DNA of 64,000 nt, taken from assembly GCF_000308595.1 (NCBI RefSeq), contig NZ_BAGA01000077.1:186001-250000 (forward strand). Reading direction: 5' to 3'. Below the pieces are notes generated by a model. That model did not search any database, was not told the DNA's origin, and saw only the letters and a list, made by a program, of their open reading frames with translations. Made by a program: the position numbers and the translations under genes. Positions 20,649 through 29,095 of the stretch are shown one piece after another (the stretch's first letter is position 1; every line of letters starts with the position of its first letter). The stretch is from Nocardia higoensis NBRC 100133. Its GTDB lineage: Bacteria > Actinomycetota > Actinomycetes > Mycobacteriales > Mycobacteriaceae.

Positions 20649-21275
20649 CTAGGCCGCGTCCGCGCGGGACATGATCGCCACCAGGAAGTCCGAATTCTCG
20701 GTGAAGGGGCGCAGATCCCAGGTCGAGAGCAGCAGGTCGATCTTCAGGCCGTTGGCTTTCGCGTCGGTGCGGAAATCGGTGAAGGCGTAGTCGCGGCCGG
20801 CGCCGAAGCCGACGACCGCGCGCCCGGCGGGGGCGAGATGACGGGCGAATCCGGCCAGCACCGCGCCGCGCGTCTGCGGGGCGACGAAGGTGATGACATT
20901 GCCCGCGCACACGATCGCGTCGAATTCGCCCGGGATGCCGCGAGCGGGCAGATCCAGCGTGGCCAGATCGCCGACCAGCCAGGTGGGCCCGGGATGATCT
21001 TCCTCGGCGGCCGCGATCAGGGCCGGATCCACGTCGACGCCGACCACGACATGGCCCACCTCGTGCAGATGACCGCCCACCCGGCCCGGTCCGCATCCCG
21101 CGTCCAGGACCCGCGCGCCGCGCGGGAGCATCGCGTCGATCAGCCGCGCCTCCCCGACGATGTCGTGGCCCTGCTCGGCCAGATCGCGGAACCGCTGGAT
21201 ATAGCGGTCGGAGTGGGTGGGATCGGCGGCCACGATCTCCTCCCACTTGCTGGGGACGCGCTCACCCTGGCTCAT
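20649..21275 (-). CDS. Class I SAM-dependent methyltransferase
   Basis: 208 residues. Motif I is VLDAGCGPGRVGGHL, followed by VVVGVDVDPALI (the acidic residue that binds the ribose), then VGDLATLDLP and FDAIVCAGNVITFVAP (motif II region). A Rossmann methyltransferase of the Methyltransf_25/11 type; substrate unknown. The stop is 2 nt from the end of the convergent enoyl-CoA hydratase gene. The upstream 156 bases to the epoxide hydrolase stop hold no gene I can support. Confidence 0.88.
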   Translation of the reverse strand: MSQGERVPSKWEEIVAADPTHSDRYIQRFRDLAEQGHDIVGEARLIDAMLPRGARVLDAGCGPGRVGGHLHEVGHVVVGVDVDPALIAAAEEDHPGPTWLVGDLATLDLPARGIPGEFDAIVCAGNVITFVAPQTRGAVLAGFARHLAPAGRAVVGFGAGRDYAFTDFRTDAKANGLKIDLLLSTWDLRPFTENSDFLVAIMSRADAA

Positions 21276-21431
21276 CGTCGCTCCTCTTCCTCGCGTGGTC
21301 TGCGCTTCGATCCTGCCCGATCGCCGTGCCGAGCGATGCCCCGCACCGGCCGCGTGCGGTGGATCGCGACGATGGCGGCCCCGCGCGAGAGCGACGGGTC
21401 CGAGCGGGGCGGCTCGTGGGAGAAGAGGCCC

Positions 21432-22520
21432 TCAGGCCGTCGCGAGGCTTTCGAGGAAGAATGCGCGGATGTCCGCGGCGAGCAGTTCCGGCACCTCCAT
21501 CGCCGCGAAATGACCGCCGCGCTCGAACTCCGACCAATGCCTGATGTCGTAGAGCCGCTCGGCCAGCGGACGCACCGACTGCGTGATGTCGTGCGCGAAC
21601 ACCGCGACCCCGAGCGGCACCGGGCAGGGCTCGACCCGCCGTGCGGTGTCGTGGTGCAGCCGTGCCGAGGAGGCCGCGGTGGCGGTGAGCCAGTACAGCG
21701 CGACATCGGTGAGCATCCGGTCGTCGTCGACCGGTGTGTCCGGCCCCGTCCACTGAGCGAAACGTTCCGCGATCCAGGCCAATTGGCCCACCGGTGAATC
21801 GGTGAGCGCGTAGCCGATCGTCTGCGGGGTGGCGGCCTGCAGCGCCTGGTACGGCGGACGATTCGCCATCAAGTTCCTGACCTTGTCCAAGCGTGCTTCC
21901 TCGACCGCCGACAGGGTGACGCCGGCGTCCGGGTCCGGCCGCGTCGGCAGGTAGTTGACGTGCACGCCGACGACGTGTTCGGGCGCCACCGCGCCGAGAG
22001 CCGTCGAGACGCCCGAGCCGAAGTCGCCGCCCTGCGCGCCGTAGCGCTCGTATCCGAGGCGGCGCATCAGTTCGGCCCAGGCCCGGGCGATCCGGACGAC
22101 ATCCCAGCCGCGTTCGTGGGTCGGCCCGGAGAAGCCGAAGCCGGGGATGGAGGGAATCACCAGGTGGAAGTCCCGTGACAGCGGTTCGATCATCCCGAGG
22201 AACTCGAGGAACGAACCCGGCCAGCCGTGGGTGAGGATCAGTGCCGAGGCGTCCGGCTTCGATGACCTGACGTGGACGAAATGGATGTTCTGGCCGTCGA
22301 TCTCGGTGGTGAAGTGCGGCAGCTCGTTCAGCTCGGCCTCGTGTTCGCGCCAGTTGTATTCGGTGCGCCAGTAGTCGGCCAGTTCCCGCAGCCGCACCAG
22401 CGGGAAGCCGTAGTCCCAGCCCGCGCCGTCGACCTCGTTGGGCCAGCGGGTGCGGGCCAGGCGGTCGTTCAGGTCGTCGAGGTCGGTCTGGGGGATGTCG
22501 ATGCGGAAGGGTTCGATCAC
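21432..22520 (-). CDS. Epoxide hydrolase (alpha/beta-hydrolase, EHN family)
   Basis: 362 residues. The N-terminal EHN domain (IDIPQTDLDDLNDRLARTRW) is typical of juvenile-hormone/microsomal-type epoxide hydrolases. The oxyanion motif HGWPGS, the nucleophile aspartate in GAQGGDFGSG and the catalytic histidine in GGHFAAMEVP are present. It would open an epoxide to a diol through an aspartyl ester. Divergently transcribed from a MarR regulator across a 109-nt gap dense in CCAA/TTGG palindromes, so it is probably controlled by that regulator. Confidence 0.92.
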   Translation of the reverse strand: MIEPFRIDIPQTDLDDLNDRLARTRWPNEVDGAGWDYGFPLVRLRELADYWRTEYNWREHEAELNELPHFTTEIDGQNIHFVHVRSSKPDASALILTHGWPGSFLEFLGMIEPLSRDFHLVIPSIPGFGFSGPTHERGWDVVRIARAWAELMRRLGYERYGAQGGDFGSGVSTALGAVAPEHVVGVHVNYLPTRPDPDAGVTLSAVEEARLDKVRNLMANRPPYQALQAATPQTIGYALTDSPVGQLAWIAERFAQWTGPDTPVDDDRMLTDVALYWLTATAASSARLHHDTARRVEPCPVPLGVAVFAHDITQSVRPLAERLYDIRHWSEFERGGHFAAMEVPELLAADIRAFFLESLATA

Positions 22521-22545
22521 GGTGTGGACTCCACGATTCGATCAG

Positions 22546-22616
22546 CGCCAATGAATTGGCGACACCAATGTTGGTGCTGCCAACTATATGCATATTCGTT
22601 GGGATTGCCAACAATG
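22546..22616. promoter_or_regulatory. Clustered CCAA/TTGG palindromes between epoxide hydrolase and MarR genes
   Basis: CGCCAATGAATTGGCG (22546-22561) and CACCAATGTTGGTG (22563-22576) are perfect palindromes one base apart. A longer dyad, CCAAC...GTTGG, around ATATGCATAT and a further TTGCCAACAA follow. They fill the divergent promoter region and are good candidates for MarR dimer sites acting on both genes. Confidence 0.6.
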
Positions 22617-22629
22617 TAAGGTTGCTGTC

Positions 22630-23082
22630 GTGGAAGACACACCCGAACGCCTGACCGCGAAGCCGAGCTGGCTGCTCACCCAGTTGGCGGTGCACGCCAA
22701 GAAGCTCTCGTCGGAGTGCTTCGCCGAGGCGGGCGCGCGCGGATACCACTACCGGATCCTGGCGACCCTGGCCGAGTTCGGCCCGGCGAGCCAGATCGAT
22801 ATCGGGCGTCGCGGGAACATCGACCGCAGCGACGTGGTGGCGGCGATCAACCAACTCGCCGAACAGGGTTACGTCGAGCGCTCGCCGGATCCCGCCGACC
22901 GGCGCCGCAATATCGTCACCCTCACCGAGGCCGGTCGACGGCAACTGCGCCGCCTGGACGCAACGCTCGGCGAGGTGCAGGACGAACTCCTGGCGCCGCT
23001 GTCGCCGCCCGACCGGGAGACTTTGACCCGATTACTGGCCGAAGTGCTCGCCTACCATCAACAGCGCCACCGGGACGGGTAG
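22630..23082 (+). CDS. MarR-family transcriptional regulator
   Basis: 150 residues. The winged helix spans residues ~40-105: RILATLAEFGPASQIDIGRR, the recognition helix NIDRSDVVAAINQL, and the wing SPDPADRRRNIVTLTEAG with the conserved DxRxR. N- and C-terminal helices form the dimer interface. The GTG at 22630 is the only start that follows the operator cluster. It is divergent from the epoxide hydrolase gene, its likely target; the ligand is unknown, possibly a phenolic or an epoxide substrate. Confidence 0.92.
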   Translation: MEDTPERLTAKPSWLLTQLAVHAKKLSSECFAEAGARGYHYRILATLAEFGPASQIDIGRRGNIDRSDVVAAINQLAEQGYVERSPDPADRRRNIVTLTEAGRRQLRRLDATLGEVQDELLAPLSPPDRETLTRLLAEVLAYHQQRHRDG

Positions 23083-23097
23083 CGCGTCACCGAACAC

Positions 23098-23127
23098 GAG
23101 CCGGCGGTCGACGGCATCCGCCGGCTC
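23098..23127. terminator. Bidirectional hairpin between convergent marR and acyl-CoA dehydrogenase genes
   Basis: GAGCCGGCGG and CCGCCGGCTC form a perfect 10-bp stem with a 10-nt loop at the meeting point of two convergent genes; it overlaps the dehydrogenase stop codon. No T-tract, as is common in high-GC actinobacteria. Confidence 0.6.
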
Positions 23128-24223
23128 AGATGCCGGTCGCGGCGAGCAGATCCGCACGGTGACGGTTGACGTCCCCGAACAGGGCGGCGTCGGTGGTGGC
23201 GCGGCGGAAGTAGAGATGGGCGGGGTGTTCCCAGGTGAAGCCGATGCCGCCGTGGAGCTGGATGTTCTCGCGGGCGCAGGCGACGAAGGCTCGGGCGCAT
23301 TCGACGGCGGCCATGGGGGCGGCGGTGGGGAGGTGCCCGGGGTGTTCGTGCAGGGCCCACACGGCATGGTCGAGGGCGGATCTGGCGTTGTCGAGCTGAA
23401 TCGCGAGATCGGCGCAGCGGTGTTTGATCGCTTGGAAAGACCCGATCACGCGACCGAACTGAACGCGGACCTGCACGTACTCGACGGCCATCGCCAGGGC
23501 TCTTTCGGCGCCGCCGAGTTGTTCGCACGCGACGGCGATCGTCAGCAGGGTGCGCAGGTCGGCGAGGACGGCGTCGGCGGCGCCGGGGGCGCCGAGGGGG
23601 CGGGCGGGAGCGGAGCGGAAGTCGAGGCGGGCGAAGGACCGGGTGAGGTCCATCGAGTCCTGCGCGGTGACAGTGGTGTTCGGGCCGTCGCTGTCGACCA
23701 TGAACAGCCGGGGACCGTCGGGGGTGTCGGCGCGCAGAAAGACCCAGTCGGCGGTGGGGCCGTCGAGGACGAAGGACGTCGAACCGGTGATCACCCAACT
23801 GCCCTGAGCGTCGGCGGCGGCGCGGAGTTCGCCGGGAATGGTGCCGTCCCGGCGTAGGGCGTCGAGTGCCACCGTGGCGGTGCGGGATCCGTCGAGCAGC
23901 GCGGGGAGCAGGTCGGCGCGGGCGTCGGCGTCGCCCGCGCGGGCGAGCAGGCCTTGGGCCAGAACCACCGAACCGAGGATCGGCAGCGGGGACAGCGCGC
24001 GCCCCGCCTCTTCGAGGACCACGGCCAGGCCCGCGTACCCGATACCCGCGCCGCCCAGTTCCTCCGGTTCGGCGACACCGGCGAGGCCGAGTTCGGCGCA
24101 TGCCCGTGACCACTGCGCGGGCTTCCACTTCGGCTCGTCGTCGGCGACGACGGGCTCCCGGCCGAGGAATTCGCGGGTGACCTCACGCAAGGTGGCGAGG
24201 TCGGGATCGTGGCGCAGGATCAT
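23126..24223 (-). CDS. Acyl-CoA dehydrogenase, catalytic-subunit type (FadE)
   Basis: 365 residues. Shorter than classical FadE and lacking the usual AGGxxEIQ ending; it ends with HGGIGFTWEHPAHLYFRRA, the signature of the subunit that carries the catalytic glutamate in heteromeric alpha2beta2 acyl-CoA dehydrogenases of sterol side-chain breakdown (ChsE family). Its FAD-binding half reads poorly, as expected if FAD sites are shared with a partner; the 417-residue FadE at 29.1-30.3 kb is the best local partner. Last gene of the long catabolic unit; the ATG overlaps the ligase stop by 4 nt. Confidence 0.88.
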   Translation of the reverse strand: MILRHDPDLATLREVTREFLGREPVVADDEPKWKPAQWSRACAELGLAGVAEPEELGGAGIGYAGLAVVLEEAGRALSPLPILGSVVLAQGLLARAGDADARADLLPALLDGSRTATVALDALRRDGTIPGELRAAADAQGSWVITGSTSFVLDGPTADWVFLRADTPDGPRLFMVDSDGPNTTVTAQDSMDLTRSFARLDFRSAPARPLGAPGAADAVLADLRTLLTIAVACEQLGGAERALAMAVEYVQVRVQFGRVIGSFQAIKHRCADLAIQLDNARSALDHAVWALHEHPGHLPTAAPMAAVECARAFVACARENIQLHGGIGFTWEHPAHLYFRRATTDAALFGDVNRHRADLLAATGI

Positions 24224-25734
24224 CGGGCCATCTCCGGGGTGCGGGCGTCGGCGGCGAGCGCCTCGCGCAGTGTGCGGCGCAGCAGCTTGCCGGTTTCGGT
24301 GTAGGGCAGTTCGGTCCATTCGTGGACGCGGGCGGGCACCCGGGTCGAGCGCAGGCGCTGCCGGATCCATTCCCGCAGTTCGGTTTCCGAGACGCACTGA
24401 CCGGATGTGGCGACCACGACGGCCTCCACGCGCTCGCCCCATTCGGCGTCGGGCACGCCGACCACGGCGGCCTCGGCCACCGACGGATGGCACAGCAGGG
24501 CCTCCTCGACCTCGCCGGGGGAGATGTTCTCGCCGCCGCGCACGATGACGTCGTCGGCGCGGCCGTCGAGGAACAGGTAGCCCTCGGCGTCGAGGTAGCC
24601 CCGGTCGCGGGTGGGATACCAGCCATCGGCGTCGATGGCGCTGTGCGAGGTGTACTCGCCGGCGACCTGCTCGCCGCGCACGTAGACCTCGCCCGGTTCA
24701 CCGGCCGGGACGGGATTGCCGTCCTGGTCCCTGATCTCGAGTTCGATCGACGGCAGCGGCTGCCCCACCGAGCCGAGGCGGGCGCGGACCTCCGGCACAT
24801 CGGAGGCCCAGGCCGCGCGATGGTCTTCCGGTCCGAGGATCGAGATGGTGGAGCTGGTTTCGGTGAGCCCGTAGGCGTTGACGAAGCCGACCTCGGGCAG
24901 CAACCGCATGGCGCGTTCGATGGTCTGCAGCGGCATGCGGCCGCCACCGTAGGACAACGCGCGCAGCGCGGGCAGTTCGGTGCCGGTGGCCTCGATGACA
25001 TCGAGGATGCGGCCGAGCATGGTCGGCACCACCATCGCCTGCGTGATGCCCTCGGCCGCAGCCACTTCCACCCAGCCTTCCGGGGAGAACTGGGGCAGCT
25101 GGACCATGCGGCGCCCGGCGTAGACGGAGCTGAGAATCGAACTGACGCCGGCGATGTGGTAGTTCGGCACCGACACCAGGATGGCCTCGTCCTCGCCGGC
25201 GTTCCAGAATTCGACACTGCCGACGATGTAGCCGGCCAGGTGGCGGTGGCGCAGCACGGCCGCCTTGGGTGCCCCGGTGGTGCCGCTGGTGAACAGCAGT
25301 ACGGCGGGATCGTCGGGATCGGTGAAGGGCAGGTCGGCGCCGGGATCATCCGCCGAAGGCGTGACCACCTCGTCGGTCGGCAGGATCGTGACCCCGTCGC
25401 GCGCGGCGAGGCGGCCGCGGGCGGTGGGACCGGCCGCCACCAGAACCGGCGCCAAACGCGCGGTCGCGTCGGCGAGCTGGGCATCGGTGAGCCGGTAGTT
25501 CAGCGGCGCGAACGGCACGCCTGCCATGGCCGAGCCGAACAGCAGCACCGGCACCGCGGCGGTGTTCAGATCGAGGACCGCGACATTGCGGTGACCGGCC
25601 GATCGCAGCCGATCCGCCAGGTCGCGGGAGCGGTCGAACAGTTCGCGGTAGGTCAGGCCGTGCTCGCGGGTGCCGACGGCGATGCGATCGGGCCCGGCGT
25701 CGGCGGCCATCTCGAGCAGCATGGTGAGGTTCAT
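24220..25734 (-). CDS. AMP-forming acyl-CoA synthetase (FadD-like)
   Basis: 504 residues of the ANL superfamily. Motifs are LLFTSGTTGAPKAAVLRHR (phosphate loop), YGLTETSST (A5), the hinge region DRGYLDAEGYLFLDGRADD and the C-terminal lysine in TGKLLRRTL. It activates a carboxylic acid to its CoA thioester through an acyl-AMP. Within the cluster it is the only ligase, so it probably loads the pathway's acid substrate or an acid made by the P450 and dehydrogenases. It follows the 99-residue gene by 10 nt and overlaps the next dehydrogenase. Confidence 0.94.
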   Translation of the reverse strand: MNLTMLLEMAADAGPDRIAVGTREHGLTYRELFDRSRDLADRLRSAGHRNVAVLDLNTAAVPVLLFGSAMAGVPFAPLNYRLTDAQLADATARLAPVLVAAGPTARGRLAARDGVTILPTDEVVTPSADDPGADLPFTDPDDPAVLLFTSGTTGAPKAAVLRHRHLAGYIVGSVEFWNAGEDEAILVSVPNYHIAGVSSILSSVYAGRRMVQLPQFSPEGWVEVAAAEGITQAMVVPTMLGRILDVIEATGTELPALRALSYGGGRMPLQTIERAMRLLPEVGFVNAYGLTETSSTISILGPEDHRAAWASDVPEVRARLGSVGQPLPSIELEIRDQDGNPVPAGEPGEVYVRGEQVAGEYTSHSAIDADGWYPTRDRGYLDAEGYLFLDGRADDVIVRGGENISPGEVEEALLCHPSVAEAAVVGVPDAEWGERVEAVVVATSGQCVSETELREWIRQRLRSTRVPARVHEWTELPYTETGKLLRRTLREALAADARTPEMAR

Positions 25735-25744
25735 GGGATCTTCC

Positions 25745-26044
25745 TCAGTCCGACGAGGGAAGTGGCTTGGCGTCTTTGAGCGTCAGCAGGCGGCCGCCCA
25801 CGGCGAGCGATCCGGCGCCCGCCTTCACGCACAGCACCTCGAGCCCGCTGTCGGGATCCTCGTAGCGCTTGCCGACGACGGTGCCGCCGTCGAGGCCCGC
25901 GGCGGGCTCGCCCGCGGACTCGACGGAAGCGCCGGCCTCGACCATCGGTTGTCCGCCGCATTCGACGGCGACGTCGCCGGAGGTGCGGACGACGACGACG
26001 GAGGTGTCGCACACGGTGCTGTGGAGCCGGGTACCTGGTTTCAT
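25745..26044 (-). CDS. Conserved small hypothetical protein in the catabolic operon
   Basis: 99 residues, starting MKPGTRLHSTVCDTSVVVVR. Mostly beta-strand with short Gly-rich turns (GGQPMVEAG, GSLAVGGRLLTLKD); two cysteines in the first 35 residues and one later. No membrane segment and no known catalytic motif. It lies between an acyl-CoA dehydrogenase and the acyl-CoA ligase with short spacings, so it is co-transcribed and may be an accessory to one of them. I do not recognise its family. Confidence 0.72.
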   Translation of the reverse strand: MKPGTRLHSTVCDTSVVVVRTSGDVAVECGGQPMVEAGASVESAGEPAAGLDGGTVVGKRYEDPDSGLEVLCVKAGAGSLAVGGRLLTLKDAKPLPSSD

Positions 26045-26094
26045 GGGTCTGCCTTCGTAGGGTCCCTGGGCGGGACGGGGGTGGTCGGGAGCGA

Positions 26095-27390
26095 TCAGCC
26101 GATCTCGTCGAGGGCGAGCAGATCGCGGAACTTCTCGCGCGCCTGCTCCTGCTTGGCGAGCAGGTGGCCGGTGGGGAACAGTCCGGGGGCGGGCTCGACG
26201 CCGCGCAGCAGTTGCTTGGCGACCTGGATCTTGTGCAGCTCGGTGGCGCCGTCGGCCAGCGCCATGTGGAAGCTCTCGAGCACCCAGGAACCGAAGGGCA
26301 TCTCGGTGGAGATGCCGAGCGATCCGTGCAGCTGGATGGCGCGACCGGCGACGTCGAGCAGCACCTTCGGCATGGCCGCCTTGACCGCGGCGATGTCGAT
26401 GATCACCTTGCGGTAGTCGTTGTATTTGTCGATCTTCCAGGCGGTTTGCAGCACCAGCAGGCGGAACTGCTGCAGCTGGATCCAGGAGTCGGCGATCATC
26501 TCCTGCACCAGCTGGTGGTCGGCGAGGGTGCCGCCCTTGCTCGGCCGGGAGACCGCGCGCTCGAGCATCATGTCCAGCGACTGCTGGACGAGGCCGACGG
26601 TGCGCATGGCGTGGTGGATCCGGCCGCCGCCGAGCCGGGTCTGGGCGACCGCGAAACCCTGGCCGCGCTCGCCGAGCAGGTGGTCTTTCGGAATGCGGAC
26701 GTCGGTGTAACGGATGTAGGAGTGGGTGCCACCGAGGCTCTCGTGGCCGGCGACGCCGACATTGCGGATGATCTCGATGCCGGGGGTGTCGGCGGGAACC
26801 ACGAACATCGATGCCCGATGGTGACGGTCTGCCTCGGGATCGGTCACCGCCATGACGATGAGGAACGAGGCGAAGTTGGCATGCGAGGAGAACCACTTCT
26901 CGCCGTTGACGACCCATTCGTCGCCGTCGAGTTCGGCGCGGGTGACGAAGGCGGTCGGATCGGAGCCGCCCTGCGGTTCGGTCATCGAGTAGGCCGAGAC
27001 GATCTCGTTTTCCAGCAGCGGCTCGAGGTAGCGGGACTTGAGTTCGGGTGTGCCGTAGTGGGCGAGGATCTCGGCATTGCCGGAATCCGGTGCCTGACAA
27101 CCGAATACGACCGGACCCGAGTGGGTGCGGCCCAGCTTCTCGTTGAGCAGGGCCAGCTTGAGCTGGCCGTAGCCGGGCCCGCCGAGTTCGGGACCGAGGT
27201 GGCAGGCCCACAGCTTGCGCTCGCGCACCTGCTGCTGCAACGGGCGGATGAGCGCGTTGCGAACGGGATCGCCGACGTCCCAGGCGTGTGTGACGACGCG
27301 ATCGACCGGCTCGATCTCGTCGGTGACGAACCGCTCGACCCACTCCAGGTCCTCGCGGTAGTCGTCGTCGGGTTCGAATCCCCAGCTCAT
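26095..27390 (-). CDS. Acyl-CoA dehydrogenase (FadE)
   Basis: 431 residues. FAD/substrate motifs are AYSMTEPQGGSDPTAF and VNGEKWFSSHANFASF; the C-terminal block is QLHGSLGISTEMPF, then ALADGATELHKIQVAKQLLR, the ACAD10/11-type ending. The longer C-terminal tail ends LLAKQEQAREKFRDL. It introduces an alpha,beta double bond in an acyl-CoA; it looks self-sufficient, unlike the split pair elsewhere in the cluster. It follows the thiolase after 23 nt. Confidence 0.93.
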   Translation of the reverse strand: MSWGFEPDDDYREDLEWVERFVTDEIEPVDRVVTHAWDVGDPVRNALIRPLQQQVRERKLWACHLGPELGGPGYGQLKLALLNEKLGRTHSGPVVFGCQAPDSGNAEILAHYGTPELKSRYLEPLLENEIVSAYSMTEPQGGSDPTAFVTRAELDGDEWVVNGEKWFSSHANFASFLIVMAVTDPEADRHHRASMFVVPADTPGIEIIRNVGVAGHESLGGTHSYIRYTDVRIPKDHLLGERGQGFAVAQTRLGGGRIHHAMRTVGLVQQSLDMMLERAVSRPSKGGTLADHQLVQEMIADSWIQLQQFRLLVLQTAWKIDKYNDYRKVIIDIAAVKAAMPKVLLDVAGRAIQLHGSLGISTEMPFGSWVLESFHMALADGATELHKIQVAKQLLRGVEPAPGLFPTGHLLAKQEQAREKFRDLLALDEIG

Positions 27391-27413
27391 GGCGGTGGTC
27401 TCCTCGGGTGATG

Positions 27414-28565
27414 TCAGCGGGTGAGCACGGTGCAGGCGCTGATCCCGGGCGCACCGTAGACGTGGGTGAAGGCGGCGCGCGGCGAGCCGGGAACCTGGCG
27501 GTCGCCCGCGGCACCGCGCAGTTGCAGGACGTTCTCGTAGACCTGGCGCAGACCGGTAGCGCCGATCGGCTCGCCGTTGGCCAGCACGCCGCCGTCGGTG
27601 TTGATCGGCAGGCGTCCGCCGATCTCGGTGGCGCCGGCGGCGATCAGCGCGCCCTGTTCCCCGTGCTCGCACAGACCGGTCTCGGCCATGTGCATGATCT
27701 CCGCACCCGACTCGGTGTCCTGGATCTGGGCCAGGTCGATGTCCTCCGGGCCGATACCGGCGGCTTCGAAGGCGGCGGCGGCCGCTTCGGTGGTCGGGCC
27801 GGGCACGACCTCCGGCGATGTCCACGGGCTGTAGACCTCGAAGGAACCGAAGCGCCGGGAGCGGAATTCGCAGGCGCGCAGGTAGATCGGGGTGTCGGTG
27901 TACTGCGCCGCCTTGTCGGCGCGGGCGACGACCAAGGCGACGGCGCCTTCGCCGGGGGAGCAGAACATGTACTGGGTCAGCGGGTAGCTGATCATGGGGG
28001 CGGCGGCGATCTCCTCGACGGTGAGCGCCTTGCGTCGCCAGGCGTTCGGATTGCGCGAGCCGTTGCGGAAGGCCTTGGCCGCGACCTCGGCGAGAGTCCG
28101 GTGCTCGATGCCGTGGGTGCGCATGTAGCGCTGGATCTTCATGGCGAAGAACTGGGTGGTGACCATCAGGCCGGACTCGCCGTACCAGGCGCCGAGGCCG
28201 AGATTGGCCGGGTCCTCGTTGAACGCGCCGGGCGGGTGCTTGTCGAAGCCCACGACCATGCCGAGTTCGTGCGCGCCCGAGCCGATGGCCTGGCTCGCGC
28301 AGGTCAGTGCCGAGCCGCCGGTGCCGCAGCCGTTGGCGACATTGATGAACGGCAGACCGGTCATGCCGAGGTCGGTGACCAAAGTGTCGGCGTCGCCGGC
28401 GGAATAGCTGCCACCGTAGGCGAATTGCATGTCCTGCCAGGTGAGCCCGGCATCGGCGAGTGCCTGGCGGGCGGCATAGGCGCCCTGGGCGCGGCCGCTG
28501 GTGCCGGGCGTGCGACCGAAGGGGTGGATGCCGATGCCGACGATCGCGACGTCGCTGCTGCTCAT
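27414..28565 (-). CDS. Thiolase-fold acyltransferase / lipid-transfer protein-like
   Basis: 383 residues. The nucleophile cysteine is Cys80 in NVANGCGTGGSAL and the second cysteine Cys378 in GISACTVLTR. The usual GHPIGATG histidine site reads NGEPIGATG, a His-to-Glu change that sets it apart from standard thiolases. It would cleave or condense beta-ketoacyl-CoA. The ATG overlaps the stop of a DUF35 protein by 4 nt; thiolase-like plus DUF35 pairs commonly form complexes in sterol side-chain breakdown. Confidence 0.88.
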   Translation of the reverse strand: MSSSDVAIVGIGIHPFGRTPGTSGRAQGAYAARQALADAGLTWQDMQFAYGGSYSAGDADTLVTDLGMTGLPFINVANGCGTGGSALTCASQAIGSGAHELGMVVGFDKHPPGAFNEDPANLGLGAWYGESGLMVTTQFFAMKIQRYMRTHGIEHRTLAEVAAKAFRNGSRNPNAWRRKALTVEEIAAAPMISYPLTQYMFCSPGEGAVALVVARADKAAQYTDTPIYLRACEFRSRRFGSFEVYSPWTSPEVVPGPTTEAAAAAFEAAGIGPEDIDLAQIQDTESGAEIMHMAETGLCEHGEQGALIAAGATEIGGRLPINTDGGVLANGEPIGATGLRQVYENVLQLRGAAGDRQVPGSPRAAFTHVYGAPGISACTVLTR

Positions 28566-28999
28566 CGGATCTCCTGACTGGTGACGGGCGCGAAAGCGTA
28601 GGTGAGCACGGTGGTGCCGTCGGGGTCGGTGAACACCGGGATCAGCCGAAGCTCGACGCGATCGGTGGCCGCCAGGGCCGCCGGGTCGTTCTCGGTGAGG
28701 CGCGATTCGACGAGCACCGAGCCCAGATCGACATAGCCGACGCCGTAGGGGGTGAACGGGCCGTCGCCGCGATAGGGCGGCTTGGGTTCGAAGCCCTGCA
28801 CGGTGAAGGTCCAGAGGCTGCCTTCTTTCGGCAGTGCCTCGGCGGTCGTGTCGGTGCCGCTGCACCGCGGACAGGCGTCCTGGGCGGGGAAGGTGACGGT
28901 GTCGCACCCTCCGCAGCGACTGCCGCGCAGGGCGAGTGGGGCGCCGGAGTCGAGATCGCCGGCGAACAGGCTCGGGTCGATCAGCCGCTGGTTCGTCAC
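28562..28999 (-). CDS. DUF35 OB-fold zinc-ribbon protein (acyl-CoA-associated)
   Basis: 145 residues. The N-terminal rubredoxin-like zinc ribbon uses Cys29, Cys32, Cys43 and Cys46 (CGGC...CPRC), followed by an OB fold starting GSLWTFTVQGF. DUF35 proteins are known partners of thiolase-fold enzymes in sterol degradation. The GTG start lies ~30 nt downstream of the shared AATTCCTCATGAT operator, and this is the first gene of the lower transcription unit. Confidence 0.9.
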   Translation of the reverse strand: MTNQRLIDPSLFAGDLDSGAPLALRGSRCGGCDTVTFPAQDACPRCSGTDTTAEALPKEGSLWTFTVQGFEPKPPYRGDGPFTPYGVGYVDLGSVLVESRLTENDPAALAATDRVELRLIPVFTDPDGTTVLTYAFAPVTSQEIR

Positions 29000-29026
29000 C
29001 GTCGCGCCTCCTTTCTGAATAGCAGA

Positions 29027-29046
29027 CTATTTATCATGAGGAATTT
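29027..29046 (-). promoter_or_regulatory. Cluster operator, copy A
   Basis: On the minus strand: AAATTCCTCATGATAAATAG. The 13-mer AATTCCTCATGAT is identical to copy C 12 kb away. It is AT-rich amid high-GC DNA, centred on palindromic TCATGA, and lies in the 96-nt gap upstream of the DUF35 start, so it divides the catabolic cluster into upper and lower transcription units. Confidence 0.7.
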
Positions 29047-29095
29047 CGGCAAGGGGTTTCCTGTTTCTCGTTCTCCGCCGACCGGGTGCGAGGGG

